64,000 nucleotides of DNA, taken from positions 124,001-188,000 of the forward strand of contig NZ_JADCKL010000001.1 in assembly GCF_014982975.1 (NCBI RefSeq), in the 5' to 3' direction. The position numbers and the translations under genes are program-made. Of this stretch, positions 27,639 through 35,779 are shown in pieces; position 1 is the stretch's first letter, and every line of letters starts with the position of its first letter. The DNA is from Claveliimonas monacensis (GTDB lineage: Bacteria; Bacillota; Clostridia; Lachnospirales; Lachnospiraceae). The notes under the pieces were generated by a model, which did no database searches, had not been told where the DNA came from, and was given only the letters and a program-made list of their open reading frames with translations.

Positions 27639-28526
27639 ATGAAAGCAGGATTTATCGGACTTGGGATCATGGGACGTCCCATGGCAAAGAACCTTCTGAA
27701 GGCAGGCGTGGAGCTTCTGGTGACAGACCTCAATAAAGAGGCTGTGGCAGATGTGGTGGCAGCCGGTGCAAAGGCAGCCAGCTACGCACAGATCGGAGAA
27801 GAGTGCAGTACAGTGTTCATTATCGTGCCCAACGGTGATATTACAAAATCCATCCTCTTCGATGAGGGAGGTGTGGCATCCACCATTAAAGAGGGCAGTA
27901 TCGTGTGCGACATGAGCTCCGTCACACCTGTGGAGTCAAAAGAGTGCTATGAGAGACTGAAAAAACAGGGCGTAGGTTTTGTGGATGCTCCCGTGTCGGG
28001 CGGAGAGCCGGGAGCTGTGGCAGGCACGCTGGCTATCATGGCCGGAGGCGAGGAGAAGGATTTCGAGGCCCTGAAGCCTTACTTTGATATCCTTGGATCT
28101 TCTGCTCTTCTCATCGGCGAGGCAGGCAGCGGCAGCGTCACCAAGCTGGCCAACCAGATCATTGTAAACAATACCATCGCTGTTGTGTCCGAGGCCTTTG
28201 TCCTGGCTGTGAAGGCAGGGGCAGATCCGGTGAAAGTCTACGAGGCCATCCGCGGCGGACTGGCAGGCAGCGCCGTGCTGGATGCCAAGATCCCTATGAT
28301 CGTGGAGCGCAACTTCAAACCCGGCGGACCGATCCGCATCAATCACAAGGATATCAAGAATGTTGTCAATACAGCTCACGCCATTGACGTGCCCATTCCC
28401 TACACAGCGCAGCTCTACGAGATCATGCAGACACTGAAGATCCACGGGCATATGGAGGACGATCACGGCGGCATTGTACAGTACTTTGAGAAACTGGCAG
28501 ATGTGGAAGTAAAGAAAGTGGATTAG
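27639..28526 (+). CDS. 2-hydroxy-3-oxopropionate reductase-like dehydrogenase (GarR/LtnD family)
   Basis: A beta-hydroxyacid dehydrogenase of 295 residues. The dinucleotide-binding motif is GFIGLGIMGRPMAKNLLKAG at the N-terminus. The substrate motif DAPVSGGEPGA is near residue 117 and the catalytic lysine is in TKLANQIIVNN. Close similarity to GarR extends to AIRGGLAGSAVLDAKIPM and the C-terminal EKLADVEVKK. GarR reduces tartronate semialdehyde; relatives next to DUF1537 kinases (LtnD) oxidise L-threonate. Context with a DUF1537 kinase favours an acid-sugar role, but the substrate is undecided. Confidence 0.85.
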   Translation: MKAGFIGLGIMGRPMAKNLLKAGVELLVTDLNKEAVADVVAAGAKAASYAQIGEECSTVFIIVPNGDITKSILFDEGGVASTIKEGSIVCDMSSVTPVESKECYERLKKQGVGFVDAPVSGGEPGAVAGTLAIMAGGEEKDFEALKPYFDILGSSALLIGEAGSGSVTKLANQIIVNNTIAVVSEAFVLAVKAGADPVKVYEAIRGGLAGSAVLDAKIPMIVERNFKPGGPIRINHKDIKNVVNTAHAIDVPIPYTAQLYEIMQTLKIHGHMEDDHGGIVQYFEKLADVEVKKVD

Positions 28527-28540
28527 AGGAGGAAAGACAT

Positions 28541-29965
28541 ATGTCCATCAGTGCAGATGTGATCACTTCTTATAAAAAGATAGACGAGGCTTACATTGAC
28601 AGCCTTCTGGAGGCGGAGATCAAAGCCAGCAACAAAAAGATCGTAGTCCTGGACGACGACCCCACCGGCGTGCAGACGGTCCACGATATCTCTGTCTACA
28701 CAAGCTGGGATAAGGACAGCATCCGGGCAGGCTTTGACGAGGAAAACAGCCTGTTCTACGTGCTCACCAACTCCAGAGGATTTACGGCGGAGCAGACCAC
28801 AAAGGCGCACCATGAGATCGCGGCTGTGGTAGACGAGGTGGCAAAGGAGACAGGAAAAGAGTATATCTTTATCAGCCGCAGCGACAGCACCCTGCGGGGA
28901 CACTACCCGCTGGAGACCGAGCTGTTGAAAGCGGACTATGAAAAGAACACCGGCAAGGTGATAGACGGGGAGATCCTCTGCCCCTTCTTCAAAGAGGGCG
29001 GAAGGTTCACCATAGAAAATGTCCACTATGTCAAATACGGCGATGAGCTGGTTCCTGCCAACGAGACCGAGTTCGCGAAAGACAAGACCTTCGGGTACAC
29101 GGCGGCCACCATGCCGGAGTATGTGGAGGAAAAGACAAAAGGAGCGTACAAGAAAGAGGACGTAACCTGCATCTCCCTGGAAGATATCCACAACATGGAG
29201 ATCGACAAGATCGAGGAGCAGCTCCTGGCTGTGCATGATTTCAACAAGATCATTGTCAACGCAGTGGACTATGTGGACGTGAAGGTGTTCTGCGTGGCCC
29301 TCTACCGCGCCATGAGAAAAGGAAAAGTCTACATGATGCGCACAGCGGCTGCCATTGTCAAGGTCATGGGCGGCGTTACAAGCCAGCCCCTCCTTACAAG
29401 AGAGCAGATGGTGGTGAAGGAGACAGAGAACGGCGGCATTATCGTGGTGGGCTCCCACACCGAGAAGACCACCCGCCAGGTGGAGGCTTTAAAAGAGCTG
29501 AAAGAGATCGAGTTCATCGAGCTTGACGCCACTCTGGTAAAGGATGATGCGGCATTTGAAGCGGAAGTGCAGCGCTGCCTTGAAAAGGAAGAGGCCTGCA
29601 TAAAGAGCGGCAGGACCGTGTGCTGCTACACCACGAGAGCGCTCATCACAGCGGACACAGGGGACAAGGAGGACGAGCTGCGTCTCTCCGTGAAGATCTC
29701 CGACGCGGTCCAGTCCCTGGTGGGAAGATTGTCTGTGACACCTGCCTTTGTCATCGCTAAGGGAGGCATCACCTCCAGCGATGTGGGCACAAAGGCGCTG
29801 GCTGTAAAACGCGCCAATGTGCTGGGACAGATCCGTCCCGGTATCCCGGTGTGGCAGACGGGAGATGAGAGCAGATTTCCACTGACGCCTTACGTGATCT
29901 TCCCGGGCAACGTGGGAGATGACGAGACTCTCAGAGAGGCTGTGGAGATTCTGATCGGGAAATAA
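28541..29965 (+). CDS. Four-carbon acid sugar kinase family protein (DUF1537), first copy
   Basis: A 474-residue DUF1537 protein. The family phosphorylates acid sugars such as threonate, erythronate or 2-oxo-tetronates. N-terminal domain: VVLDDDPTGVQTVHD near residue 32 and FISRSDSTLRGHYPLE near 109-124. The C-terminal nucleotide-binding domain includes GGIIVVGSHTEKTTRQ and FVIAKGGITSSDVGTKAL. It is only distantly similar to the second kinase at 30202. It starts 14 nt after the GarR-like gene with a GAGGAGG site, so the pair is one operon, closed by a terminator at 30001. Confidence 0.9.
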   Translation: MSISADVITSYKKIDEAYIDSLLEAEIKASNKKIVVLDDDPTGVQTVHDISVYTSWDKDSIRAGFDEENSLFYVLTNSRGFTAEQTTKAHHEIAAVVDEVAKETGKEYIFISRSDSTLRGHYPLETELLKADYEKNTGKVIDGEILCPFFKEGGRFTIENVHYVKYGDELVPANETEFAKDKTFGYTAATMPEYVEEKTKGAYKKEDVTCISLEDIHNMEIDKIEEQLLAVHDFNKIIVNAVDYVDVKVFCVALYRAMRKGKVYMMRTAAAIVKVMGGVTSQPLLTREQMVVKETENGGIIVVGSHTEKTTRQVEALKELKEIEFIELDATLVKDDAAFEAEVQRCLEKEEACIKSGRTVCCYTTRALITADTGDKEDELRLSVKISDAVQSLVGRLSVTPAFVIAKGGITSSDVGTKALAVKRANVLGQIRPGIPVWQTGDESRFPLTPYVIFPGNVGDDETLREAVEILIGK

Positions 29966-30000
29966 GCGGATTGACAAATATATAACGGGAAAAGAAAGGG

Positions 30001-30033
30001 AAAGGCCTGGCTCTGGGCAGGTCTTTCTTTTTT
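30001..30033 (+). terminator. Intrinsic terminator after the first DUF1537 kinase
   Basis: AAAGGCCTG (30001-30009) pairs with CAGGTCTTT (30018-30026, one G-U) around an 8-nt loop, followed by CTTTTTT. It separates the GarR-like/DUF1537 operon from the second DUF1537 operon. Confidence 0.8.
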
Positions 30034-30046
30034 AAAGGCATAATAG

Positions 30047-30080
30047 ACGAAAACAAACGTAAAAAACAACGAAAACAAAC
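30047..30080 (+). promoter_or_regulatory. Direct repeats ACGAAAACAAAC, candidate DeoR-family operator
   Basis: The 12-mer ACGAAAACAAAC occurs exactly at 30047-30058 and again at 30069-30080, 22 bp apart (about two helical turns), 50-80 bp upstream of a consensus promoter. A related AAAACGAACAAC lies within that promoter's spacer. DeoR-type sugar regulators often use A-rich direct repeats of this kind, and a DeoR-family gene closes this operon. Binding is inferred. Confidence 0.5.
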
Positions 30081-30129
30081 ATTTTATTTGTTAGTTTTGT
30101 ATAACTATATTGATAAAAATTAGATTAAA

Positions 30130-30158
30130 TTGACAAAAACGAACAACAGAAGTACAAT
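30130..30158 (+). promoter_or_regulatory. Consensus sigma-A promoter for the second acid-sugar operon
   Basis: Perfect TTGACA (30130-30135), 17-bp spacer, TACAAT (30153-30158). Transcription would begin near 30165, which rules out an ATG at 30169 as a normally led start and supports 30202. Confidence 0.85.
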
Positions 30159-30201
30159 ATAAACAGAAATGAACATACAAAGCGCAAAGGAGGAACAAGA
30201 C

Positions 30202-31506
30202 ATGCCTCAGTGTGTTGTAATTGCAGATGATCTGACAGGGGCAAATGCCACTGGTGTACTTCTGAAGAAGATGAACTATACAGCCTACACGGTCATGAAT
30301 GCGGAGAGGATCGAACTGAGCACTCTGAAGGACTGCGACTGTGTACTGTATCCCACGGACAGCAGAGGTGTAGATCCGGAGATAGCCTACAACCGTGTAC
30401 ACAATGTCTGCAGCCTGCTCAAAAACGATGATGTAAAGGTTTATTCCAAGAGGATCGACAGCACCCTTCGGGGAAACTTAGGAAGCGAGACAGATGCTAT
30501 GCTGGACTGTCTGGGCGAGGACTATGTGGCCATTGTGGCACCCTGTTTCCCGTCATCGGGACGCATTGTCATCGGCGGCTACATGCTCGTAAACGGGTTG
30601 CCGCTGCACAAGACAGACATTGCCATTGACCCAAAGACACCGGTCACTATATCAGAAGACGCGGTGCTCTTTGAACAGCAGAGCAAGTACAAAGTGGCAT
30701 CCATCCTGATGAAGGATCTGATGCACGGGAAGCATTATCTTGCGGACCTGATGAAAAAGCATGTGGCGGAAGGATGCAGGATCCTCACCATTGACTGTGT
30801 GACCCAGGAAGACCTGGATCTTATCGCAGACGCGGTGATCACAAGCAAGCTGAAAGTAGTGGCAGTGGATCCGGGCGTCTTTACAGCTACCCTGGCCAGA
30901 AAGCTGATCACACCTTCCCAGAAGCAGGAAAAGAGCCGTATCCTGGCAGTGGTCGGGAGCGTGCATCCAAATACAAAGAACCAGATGGAGGAGCTGTGGC
31001 TCTCCCAGAGGACGCACAATGTATTTGTGAACACAAAAGAACTTCTGGAGGACGAGGAGAGAAGGGAAAAAGAGATCAGCCGGGTAACGGAGGAGATCCT
31101 GAAAAAATGTAAGCTGAATGTAGTCTCCACAGTGACAGGGGACGGCATCTACCCGGAGAACCGCATTGACTTTAAGCCCTACATGGAGAAGTACAACTGC
31201 TCCATGGACGATGTGACAGGGCGCATCAATTCCGGATTTGCAGAGATCACCTACCGGATCTTCAAAGCGGAGCCTGAATTCAAGGGGCTCTACACAAGCG
31301 GCGGAGACATTACAGTAGCTGTGTGCGCCAAGTTTGACACGGCGGGCCTGAGCCTGATGGACGAAGTGCTCCCGCTGGCAGCCTACGGGCAGTTCCTGAA
31401 AGGAGAGTTCGAGGGCGTCCACATTATCACCAAGGGCGGCAGCCAGGGACAGAATGATGCCATCAACCGGTGTATCACCTATCTGAAGGAGAAATTGTAC
31501 ATCTAA
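30202..31506 (+). CDS. Four-carbon acid sugar kinase family protein (DUF1537), DtnK-like second copy
   Basis: Predicted tetronate kinase, most simply D-threonate or D-erythronate kinase. N-terminus MPQCVVIADDLTGANATGV, then KRIDSTLRGNLGSETDAML, and the C-terminal nucleotide-binding GLYTSGGDITVAV and IITKGGSQGQNDAI. Length 434. The pairing with a PdxA2-like gene 51 nt downstream matches the known DtnK-PdxA2 route from D-threonate to dihydroxyacetone phosphate. Start 30202 has an AAAGGAGGAA site; an in-frame ATG at 30169 would sit almost at the transcription start. Confidence 0.9.
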   Translation: MPQCVVIADDLTGANATGVLLKKMNYTAYTVMNAERIELSTLKDCDCVLYPTDSRGVDPEIAYNRVHNVCSLLKNDDVKVYSKRIDSTLRGNLGSETDAMLDCLGEDYVAIVAPCFPSSGRIVIGGYMLVNGLPLHKTDIAIDPKTPVTISEDAVLFEQQSKYKVASILMKDLMHGKHYLADLMKKHVAEGCRILTIDCVTQEDLDLIADAVITSKLKVVAVDPGVFTATLARKLITPSQKQEKSRILAVVGSVHPNTKNQMEELWLSQRTHNVFVNTKELLEDEERREKEISRVTEEILKKCKLNVVSTVTGDGIYPENRIDFKPYMEKYNCSMDDVTGRINSGFAEITYRIFKAEPEFKGLYTSGGDITVAVCAKFDTAGLSLMDEVLPLAAYGQFLKGEFEGVHIITKGGSQGQNDAINRCITYLKEKLYI

Positions 31507-31557
31507 GATGTACAGTATAGACAGCAACCATGCAGACAAAAAAAGGAGGACGAGAAT

Positions 31558-32556
31558 ATGAGTAAACCGCTTATTGCAGTGACCATGGGGGATCCCGCCG
31601 GCGTAGGCCCGGAGATCGTGGCAAAATCGCTGGCATCTGAGGAGGTCACAGACGTGGCGGACTGCGTCATCGTGGGAGACAGAAAATGTATGGAGAACGC
31701 GATCCGCATTGTGGGCGCGGATCTGAAGATCAACGTGATCCAGAAGCCGGCCGAGGGGCAGTACGAGAAGGGGATCCTGAACCTGATCGATCTGGACAAT
31801 GTGGACATGGATGCTTTTGCATTCGGAAAAGTCAGCGGCATGTGCGGAAAAGCGGCCTATGACTACATTGCCAGGAGCATCGAGCTTGCCAATGCCGGGG
31901 AGGTGGACGCAGTGTCCACTACACCTATCAACAAAGAGGCCCTTAAGGCAGGGGATGTTCACTTTATCGGACACACAGAGATCTTCGGAGCCCTGACCGG
32001 CACGGAAGATCCGCTGACCATGTTTGAGACAAACGGCATGCGGGTATTTTTCCTGACAAGGCATGTGTCCCTGCGGCAGATGCTGGACATGATCAAGAAG
32101 GACCGCATCGTGGACTATGTGGTAAGGTGTACAGAAGCCTTAAGAAGGCTGGGTGTGAAGGAAGGAACTATGGCTATCGCAGGATTAAATCCCCACAGCG
32201 GAGAGCACGGACTCTTCGGCTGGGAGGAGGTGGAGGAGATCATCCCCGCCATTGAGGAGCTGAAAAAGATGGGCTACGACGTGGCAGGACCTGTGGGCGC
32301 TGACTCTGTCTTCCACCAGGCGGCTATCGGAAAATACAACAGCGTTCTCTCCCTGTATCACGACCAGGGACACATCGCCACAAAGACACTGGATTTTGAA
32401 AAAACCATCGCGATTACAAATGGAATGCCGATCCTGCGGACATCCGTGGATCACGGCACTGCATTTGATATAGCGGGCACCGGAAAAGTGAGTGCCGTGA
32501 GCATGATCGAAGCCATCCGGCTGGCCGCAAAATACGCACCTCATTTTACAAAGTAA
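31558..32556 (+). CDS. pdxA2: 4-hydroxythreonine-4-phosphate dehydrogenase family (PdxA2-like)
   Basis: NAD-dependent metal-binding dehydrogenase of 332 residues. It begins [21 protein letters not shown] and has [34 protein letters not shown] and the metal-ligand [14 protein letters not shown]. PdxA proper serves vitamin B6 synthesis. PdxA2 copies beside DUF1537 kinases oxidatively decarboxylate 4-phospho-D-threonate or -erythronate to dihydroxyacetone phosphate. Context (kinase upstream, GntP permease downstream) supports PdxA2. Confidence 0.9.
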   Translation: MSKPLIAVTMGDPAGVGPEIVAKSLASEEVTDVADCVIVGDRKCMENAIRIVGADLKINVIQKPAEGQYEKGILNLIDLDNVDMDAFAFGKVSGMCGKAAYDYIARSIELANAGEVDAVSTTPINKEALKAGDVHFIGHTEIFGALTGTEDPLTMFETNGMRVFFLTRHVSLRQMLDMIKKDRIVDYVVRCTEALRRLGVKEGTMAIAGLNPHSGEHGLFGWEEVEEIIPAIEELKKMGYDVAGPVGADSVFHQAAIGKYNSVLSLYHDQGHIATKTLDFEKTIAITNGMPILRTSVDHGTAFDIAGTGKVSAVSMIEAIRLAAKYAPHFTK

Positions 32557-32586
32557 AAAGAAACATATCTAAAGGAGGAAATTGTT

Positions 32587-33990
32587 ATGATAGGAGGACT
32601 GGACGGCAACAGGATGCTGATCGGACTTTTGATCGGTATCGTTGTACTTATTTTCCTTGTGCTTAAGACAAAAGTGCAGGCGTTTCTCGCACTGATCATT
32701 TGTACAGTTATCGTGGGCGTTGTGGGTGGCATGCCGCTCTCGAACACGACGCTGGATGACGGCACTACATTGGGTATTGTCAACTCCATAACAGGAGGAT
32801 TTGGAAGCACCCTGGGCAGCATCGGTATCATCATCGGCTTCGGCGTTATGATGGGGCAGATATTTGAGGCCACAGGAGCAGCCAAGCGGATGGCGTTTAC
32901 CTTCCTGAAACTTTTTGGCAAGAAGAGAGAGGAGGAAGCTCTGTGTCTGACAGGTTTCCTTGTATCTATCCCGATCTTCTGTGACTCCGGTTTCGTGGTT
33001 CTTTCACCTATCGCAAAAGCGATTTCAAAGGCTACGAAGAAATCAGTCATCGGACTGGGTGTGGCCCTGGCGGCAGGTCTTGTTATCACCCACTCCCTTG
33101 TGCCCCCTACACCGGGACCTCTCGGTGTGTGCGGTATCTTCGGCATTGATGTAGGATCCTTTATCCTTCTCACTATCGTGCTGGGTATCCCGATGGCTAT
33201 CGGATGTATCGCTTATTCCAGATTATATCTGAGCAAAAAGTATTTTCAGATTCCGGACGACAATGGGGACTTTATCTCCATGCCCTACCAGGAGCCTGAC
33301 TATGAGAACGCATTCCACATGGACGAAGAAGGACTGCCGGGAACATTTTCATCCTTTGCACCGCTTCTTCTGCCTATCGTGCTGATCCTTATCAACACAG
33401 TTGCAACAGCCCTTGGCGCAACGACAGGCATCATGGAGGTGCTGATCTTCCTTGGGCAGCCCATTATCGCAGTGGGCCTTGGACTCGTGCTTGCCATCTT
33501 TACGCTGGGCAGGGTGCTTGACAGACATACAGCCCTGACAGAGATGGAGAAAGGTATGGAGTCAGCCGGTATCATCATGCTGGTAACAGGTGGTGGCGGA
33601 GCCCTCGGACAGATCATCAAGGACTCCGGACTTGGCACATACATGGCAGAGGGACTGGCGCAGACTGCTATCCCGATCATCGTGCTGCCTCTTATCATTT
33701 CCACACTGATGCGCTTCATCCAGGGATCAGGAACAGTTGCCATGACAACGGCTGCAAGTATCTCTGCGCCGATTATTATCGCGGCAGGTGTGAATCCCAC
33801 ACTGGGCGCCATCGCATGCTGCGTGGGCTCCCTGTTCTTCGGATACTTCAACGACAGTTATTTCTGGGTTGTAAACAGGACACTGGGTGTAAAAGAGGCG
33901 AAAGATCAGCTTATAACCTGGTCTGTCACATCCACCATCGCATGGGCTATCGGAGTTGTTGAAGTCCTGATATTGAGTATTTTCATGTAA
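32587..33990 (+). CDS. GntP family permease (putative acid-sugar importer)
   Basis: A 467-residue polytopic membrane protein of the gluconate:H+ symporter family with 12 or more hydrophobic segments. Family motifs include GFGSTLGSIGIIIGFGVMMG, PIFCDSGFVVLSPIAKAI, HSLVPPTPGPLG and FIQGSGTVAMTTAASI. Position after the DUF1537-PdxA2 pair suggests it imports the tetronate substrate of that pathway. It starts 30 nt after pdxA2 with an AAGGAGG site and ends 32 nt before the DeoR regulator. Confidence 0.92.
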   Translation: MIGGLDGNRMLIGLLIGIVVLIFLVLKTKVQAFLALIICTVIVGVVGGMPLSNTTLDDGTTLGIVNSITGGFGSTLGSIGIIIGFGVMMGQIFEATGAAKRMAFTFLKLFGKKREEEALCLTGFLVSIPIFCDSGFVVLSPIAKAISKATKKSVIGLGVALAAGLVITHSLVPPTPGPLGVCGIFGIDVGSFILLTIVLGIPMAIGCIAYSRLYLSKKYFQIPDDNGDFISMPYQEPDYENAFHMDEEGLPGTFSSFAPLLLPIVLILINTVATALGATTGIMEVLIFLGQPIIAVGLGLVLAIFTLGRVLDRHTALTEMEKGMESAGIIMLVTGGGGALGQIIKDSGLGTYMAEGLAQTAIPIIVLPLIISTLMRFIQGSGTVAMTTAASISAPIIIAAGVNPTLGAIACCVGSLFFGYFNDSYFWVVNRTLGVKEAKDQLITWSVTSTIAWAIGVVEVLILSIFM

Positions 33991-34022
33991 TCGTGTACAA
34001 TAATCCTTAAGAGGTGATTTGT

Positions 34023-34769
34023 ATGCTGGCAGCAGAGAGGCAGGCAAAGATAGCGGAATTGATCAGAGTGCAGGGGAGTGTGCAGGTGGATGACCTGGCT
34101 CACGACCTGAAAGTCAGCACAATGACGATCAGAAGGGATCTGGAAAAACTGCAGGAAGACAATATACTTGAGCGATGCCATGGAGGTGCGGTGGCAAAGC
34201 AGGAAGTGACTTACGCAGACAAGAGTACCAGCCATATGCAGGACAAGGTGAGACTGGCCGCCAGGTGCGCGCCCCTCGTCTCGGCGGGAGACAACATTTA
34301 TCTGGACGCCGGGACGACCACCTATGAAATTGCAAAAGCTATCCAGAACGTGCCAGATATCATGGTCATGACCAATGACCTGGAGATTGCCGGACTTCTG
34401 AAAAACAGCCAGGCTGAGCTGTTGCTGTGCGGCGGAATGGTACAGAAAAGTACCGGAAGCATGCTGGGCTATTATGCGACGCAGATGCTGGAAGATTTCC
34501 GATTTGATGTGGGCTTTTTCGGGGCCGCATCCATCAATGAAGAGCTGGAGGTTTTCACACCGACGGTAGACAAGGCTTTTCTGAAGAGGAAAGCTCTCCA
34601 GAGATGCCGGAAGGCGTATCTGGTAGTGGATGAATCCAAATTCGGAAAACAGGCCGTGACAAAAGTCAACCATCTGGCGGATTATACGGCTGTGATCACT
34701 ACAGGCAGGCTGAGCGCAGAAGACCGGAAAAAAGCAGAAAAGTCGGATGTACGGCTGATATATGTGTAA
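34023..34769 (+). CDS. DeoR family transcriptional regulator
   Basis: A 248-residue DeoR/GlpR-type regulator. The N-terminal helix-turn-helix reads VDDLAHDLKVSTMTIRRDLEKLQ (residues about 20-42). The C-terminal DeoRC sensor domain has the phosphosugar-binding pattern DAGTTTYEIAKAI and FGAASIN, and typically binds a phosphorylated intermediate. Start 34023 follows AGAGGTGA; an in-frame GTG at 34014 is less likely. As last gene of the operon it probably autoregulates it, perhaps through the repeats at 30047-30080. Confidence 0.92.
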   Translation: MLAAERQAKIAELIRVQGSVQVDDLAHDLKVSTMTIRRDLEKLQEDNILERCHGGAVAKQEVTYADKSTSHMQDKVRLAARCAPLVSAGDNIYLDAGTTTYEIAKAIQNVPDIMVMTNDLEIAGLLKNSQAELLLCGGMVQKSTGSMLGYYATQMLEDFRFDVGFFGAASINEELEVFTPTVDKAFLKRKALQRCRKAYLVVDESKFGKQAVTKVNHLADYTAVITTGRLSAEDRKKAEKSDVRLIYV

Positions 34770-34775
34770 AGAGTG

Positions 34776-34820
34776 AACCGCTGTGCGGCAGAGGCAGATC
34801 TGCCCTCACAGCGGTTTTTT
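34776..34820. terminator. Terminator between deoR-type and merR-type genes
   Basis: AACCGCTGTG (34776-34785) pairs with CACAGCGGTT (34807-34816), with an inner GGCAGA/TCTGCC helix, then TTTT. It lies between the convergent DeoR and MerR genes and probably serves the plus-strand operon. Confidence 0.88.
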
Positions 34821-35679
34821 ACTGCCTTTCTTTATGGCCGCATAATAGAGAAATTCTTGTGAGATAGTGTTCCTCATCTGCCGAGAGCTCATCCAGCACG
34901 GCTTCCTTGTAGATAAAACTGCCAGGAGACAGGCCATTTTCCCCTGCAAAGGCAAGAAGCCGGCGGCAGGCTTCCTCGGAACGGTAGTAGTCGCCCCGCA
35001 GGTAGACGGCGGCATAGGTGCCGGCCGGCTTGATGTGTACCTGTGTGTCCGGCGGGAGTGCGTCCACGGAGAAAGAAGTCTTGGTGAAAAAATATGCATA
35101 AGTCTCATAGTCTCCCTCCTGCAGAGCCGGGGTGGGGAGCATGGCGCCGTAGGGGTGGCCGCAGTTGAGATGTTCACGGCTGCACAGGCCGATGTGGCTG
35201 CAGAGCACGGAGAAGATTTTGTCATGGTCAGATGTATACAGAGGACTGCTGAGTACCAGCAGTTCTTTTTTTGTCTGCTCTTCCAGGAGAACAGGGGAGA
35301 GGCATTGTACATCCTGAAAGTCTCTGGCCTGTCTGACAAGGGAGAGCTTTGTCTCAATGACGGTGCGGATGCGCCGGAGCTGAGCCAGCTCTGCCTCCAC
35401 CTTTTCCTGCTGTGTGAGCAGAAGTCTTTCTAAGCTGTCCGGGCTGCGGTGGTCTATGTAGTCCTTGATCTTCTTAAGAGGCATGCCCAGCTCTTTCAGG
35501 CAGGTGATGGTGAAAAAGACATCGCACTGGTTTTCGCTGTAATAGCGGTATCCTTTTTCATCTGTGAGAGCGGGAGAGAAAAGGCCGATCTCGTCGTAGT
35601 GAAAGAGGGTCCGCTTGTTGGTGCCGCACAGAGCGGCAAATTCCCCGGTTTTTATGCATGGAATGTCTAATTTTTGCAT
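34819..35679 (-). CDS. MerR family transcriptional regulator with C-terminal effector-binding domain
   Basis: A 286-residue MerR-type regulator. Winged helix: IKTGEFAALCGTNKRTLFHYDEIGLFSPALTDEKGYRYY (residues about 9-47). A long dimerisation helix follows (about 80-115), then a GyrI-like effector-binding domain of the BmrR/BltR kind. MerR proteins of this class activate by untwisting promoters with 19-bp spacers; exactly such a promoter lies between this gene and the divergent aminotransferase operon. The ribosome binding site is AAGGAGGAA. Confidence 0.92.
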   Translation of the reverse strand: MQKLDIPCIKTGEFAALCGTNKRTLFHYDEIGLFSPALTDEKGYRYYSENQCDVFFTITCLKELGMPLKKIKDYIDHRSPDSLERLLLTQQEKVEAELAQLRRIRTVIETKLSLVRQARDFQDVQCLSPVLLEEQTKKELLVLSSPLYTSDHDKIFSVLCSHIGLCSREHLNCGHPYGAMLPTPALQEGDYETYAYFFTKTSFSVDALPPDTQVHIKPAGTYAAVYLRGDYYRSEEACRRLLAFAGENGLSPGSFIYKEAVLDELSADEEHYLTRISLLCGHKERQ

Positions 35680-35696
35680 AATTATACATTTCCTCC

Positions 35697-35727
35697 TTGA
35701 CTATACCGTAACGGTATACTTTATTAT
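35697..35727 (+). promoter_or_regulatory. MerR-type promoter with 19-bp spacer and central palindrome
   Basis: TTGACT (35697-35702) and TATTAT (35722-35727) are separated by 19 bp. TATACCGT-A-ACGGTATA, a perfect 17-nt hyphenated palindrome, occupies 35702-35718 inside the spacer. The long spacer and central dyad are the hallmark of MerR-activated promoters. It reads toward the aminotransferase gene 53 bp downstream. Confidence 0.8.
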
Positions 35728-35751
35728 AATCGGGATAGACAGGACAGTCAA
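35723..35751 (-). promoter_or_regulatory. Minus-strand sigma-A promoter for the MerR gene
   Basis: On the minus strand, TTGACT (35746-35751), a 17-bp spacer and TATAAT (35723-35728). Transcription would begin near 35716, within the palindrome, so bound MerR protein should also restrain its own gene. Confidence 0.75.
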
Positions 35752-35779
35752 TTTTAAATAGATGAGGAGACAAACGATT

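Noticed and set aside
30652-32064. 470-codon minus-strand frame opposite DUF1537 and pdxA2
   Set aside because: Antisense to two well-supported genes, Cys/His-rich nonsense composition, no start signal.
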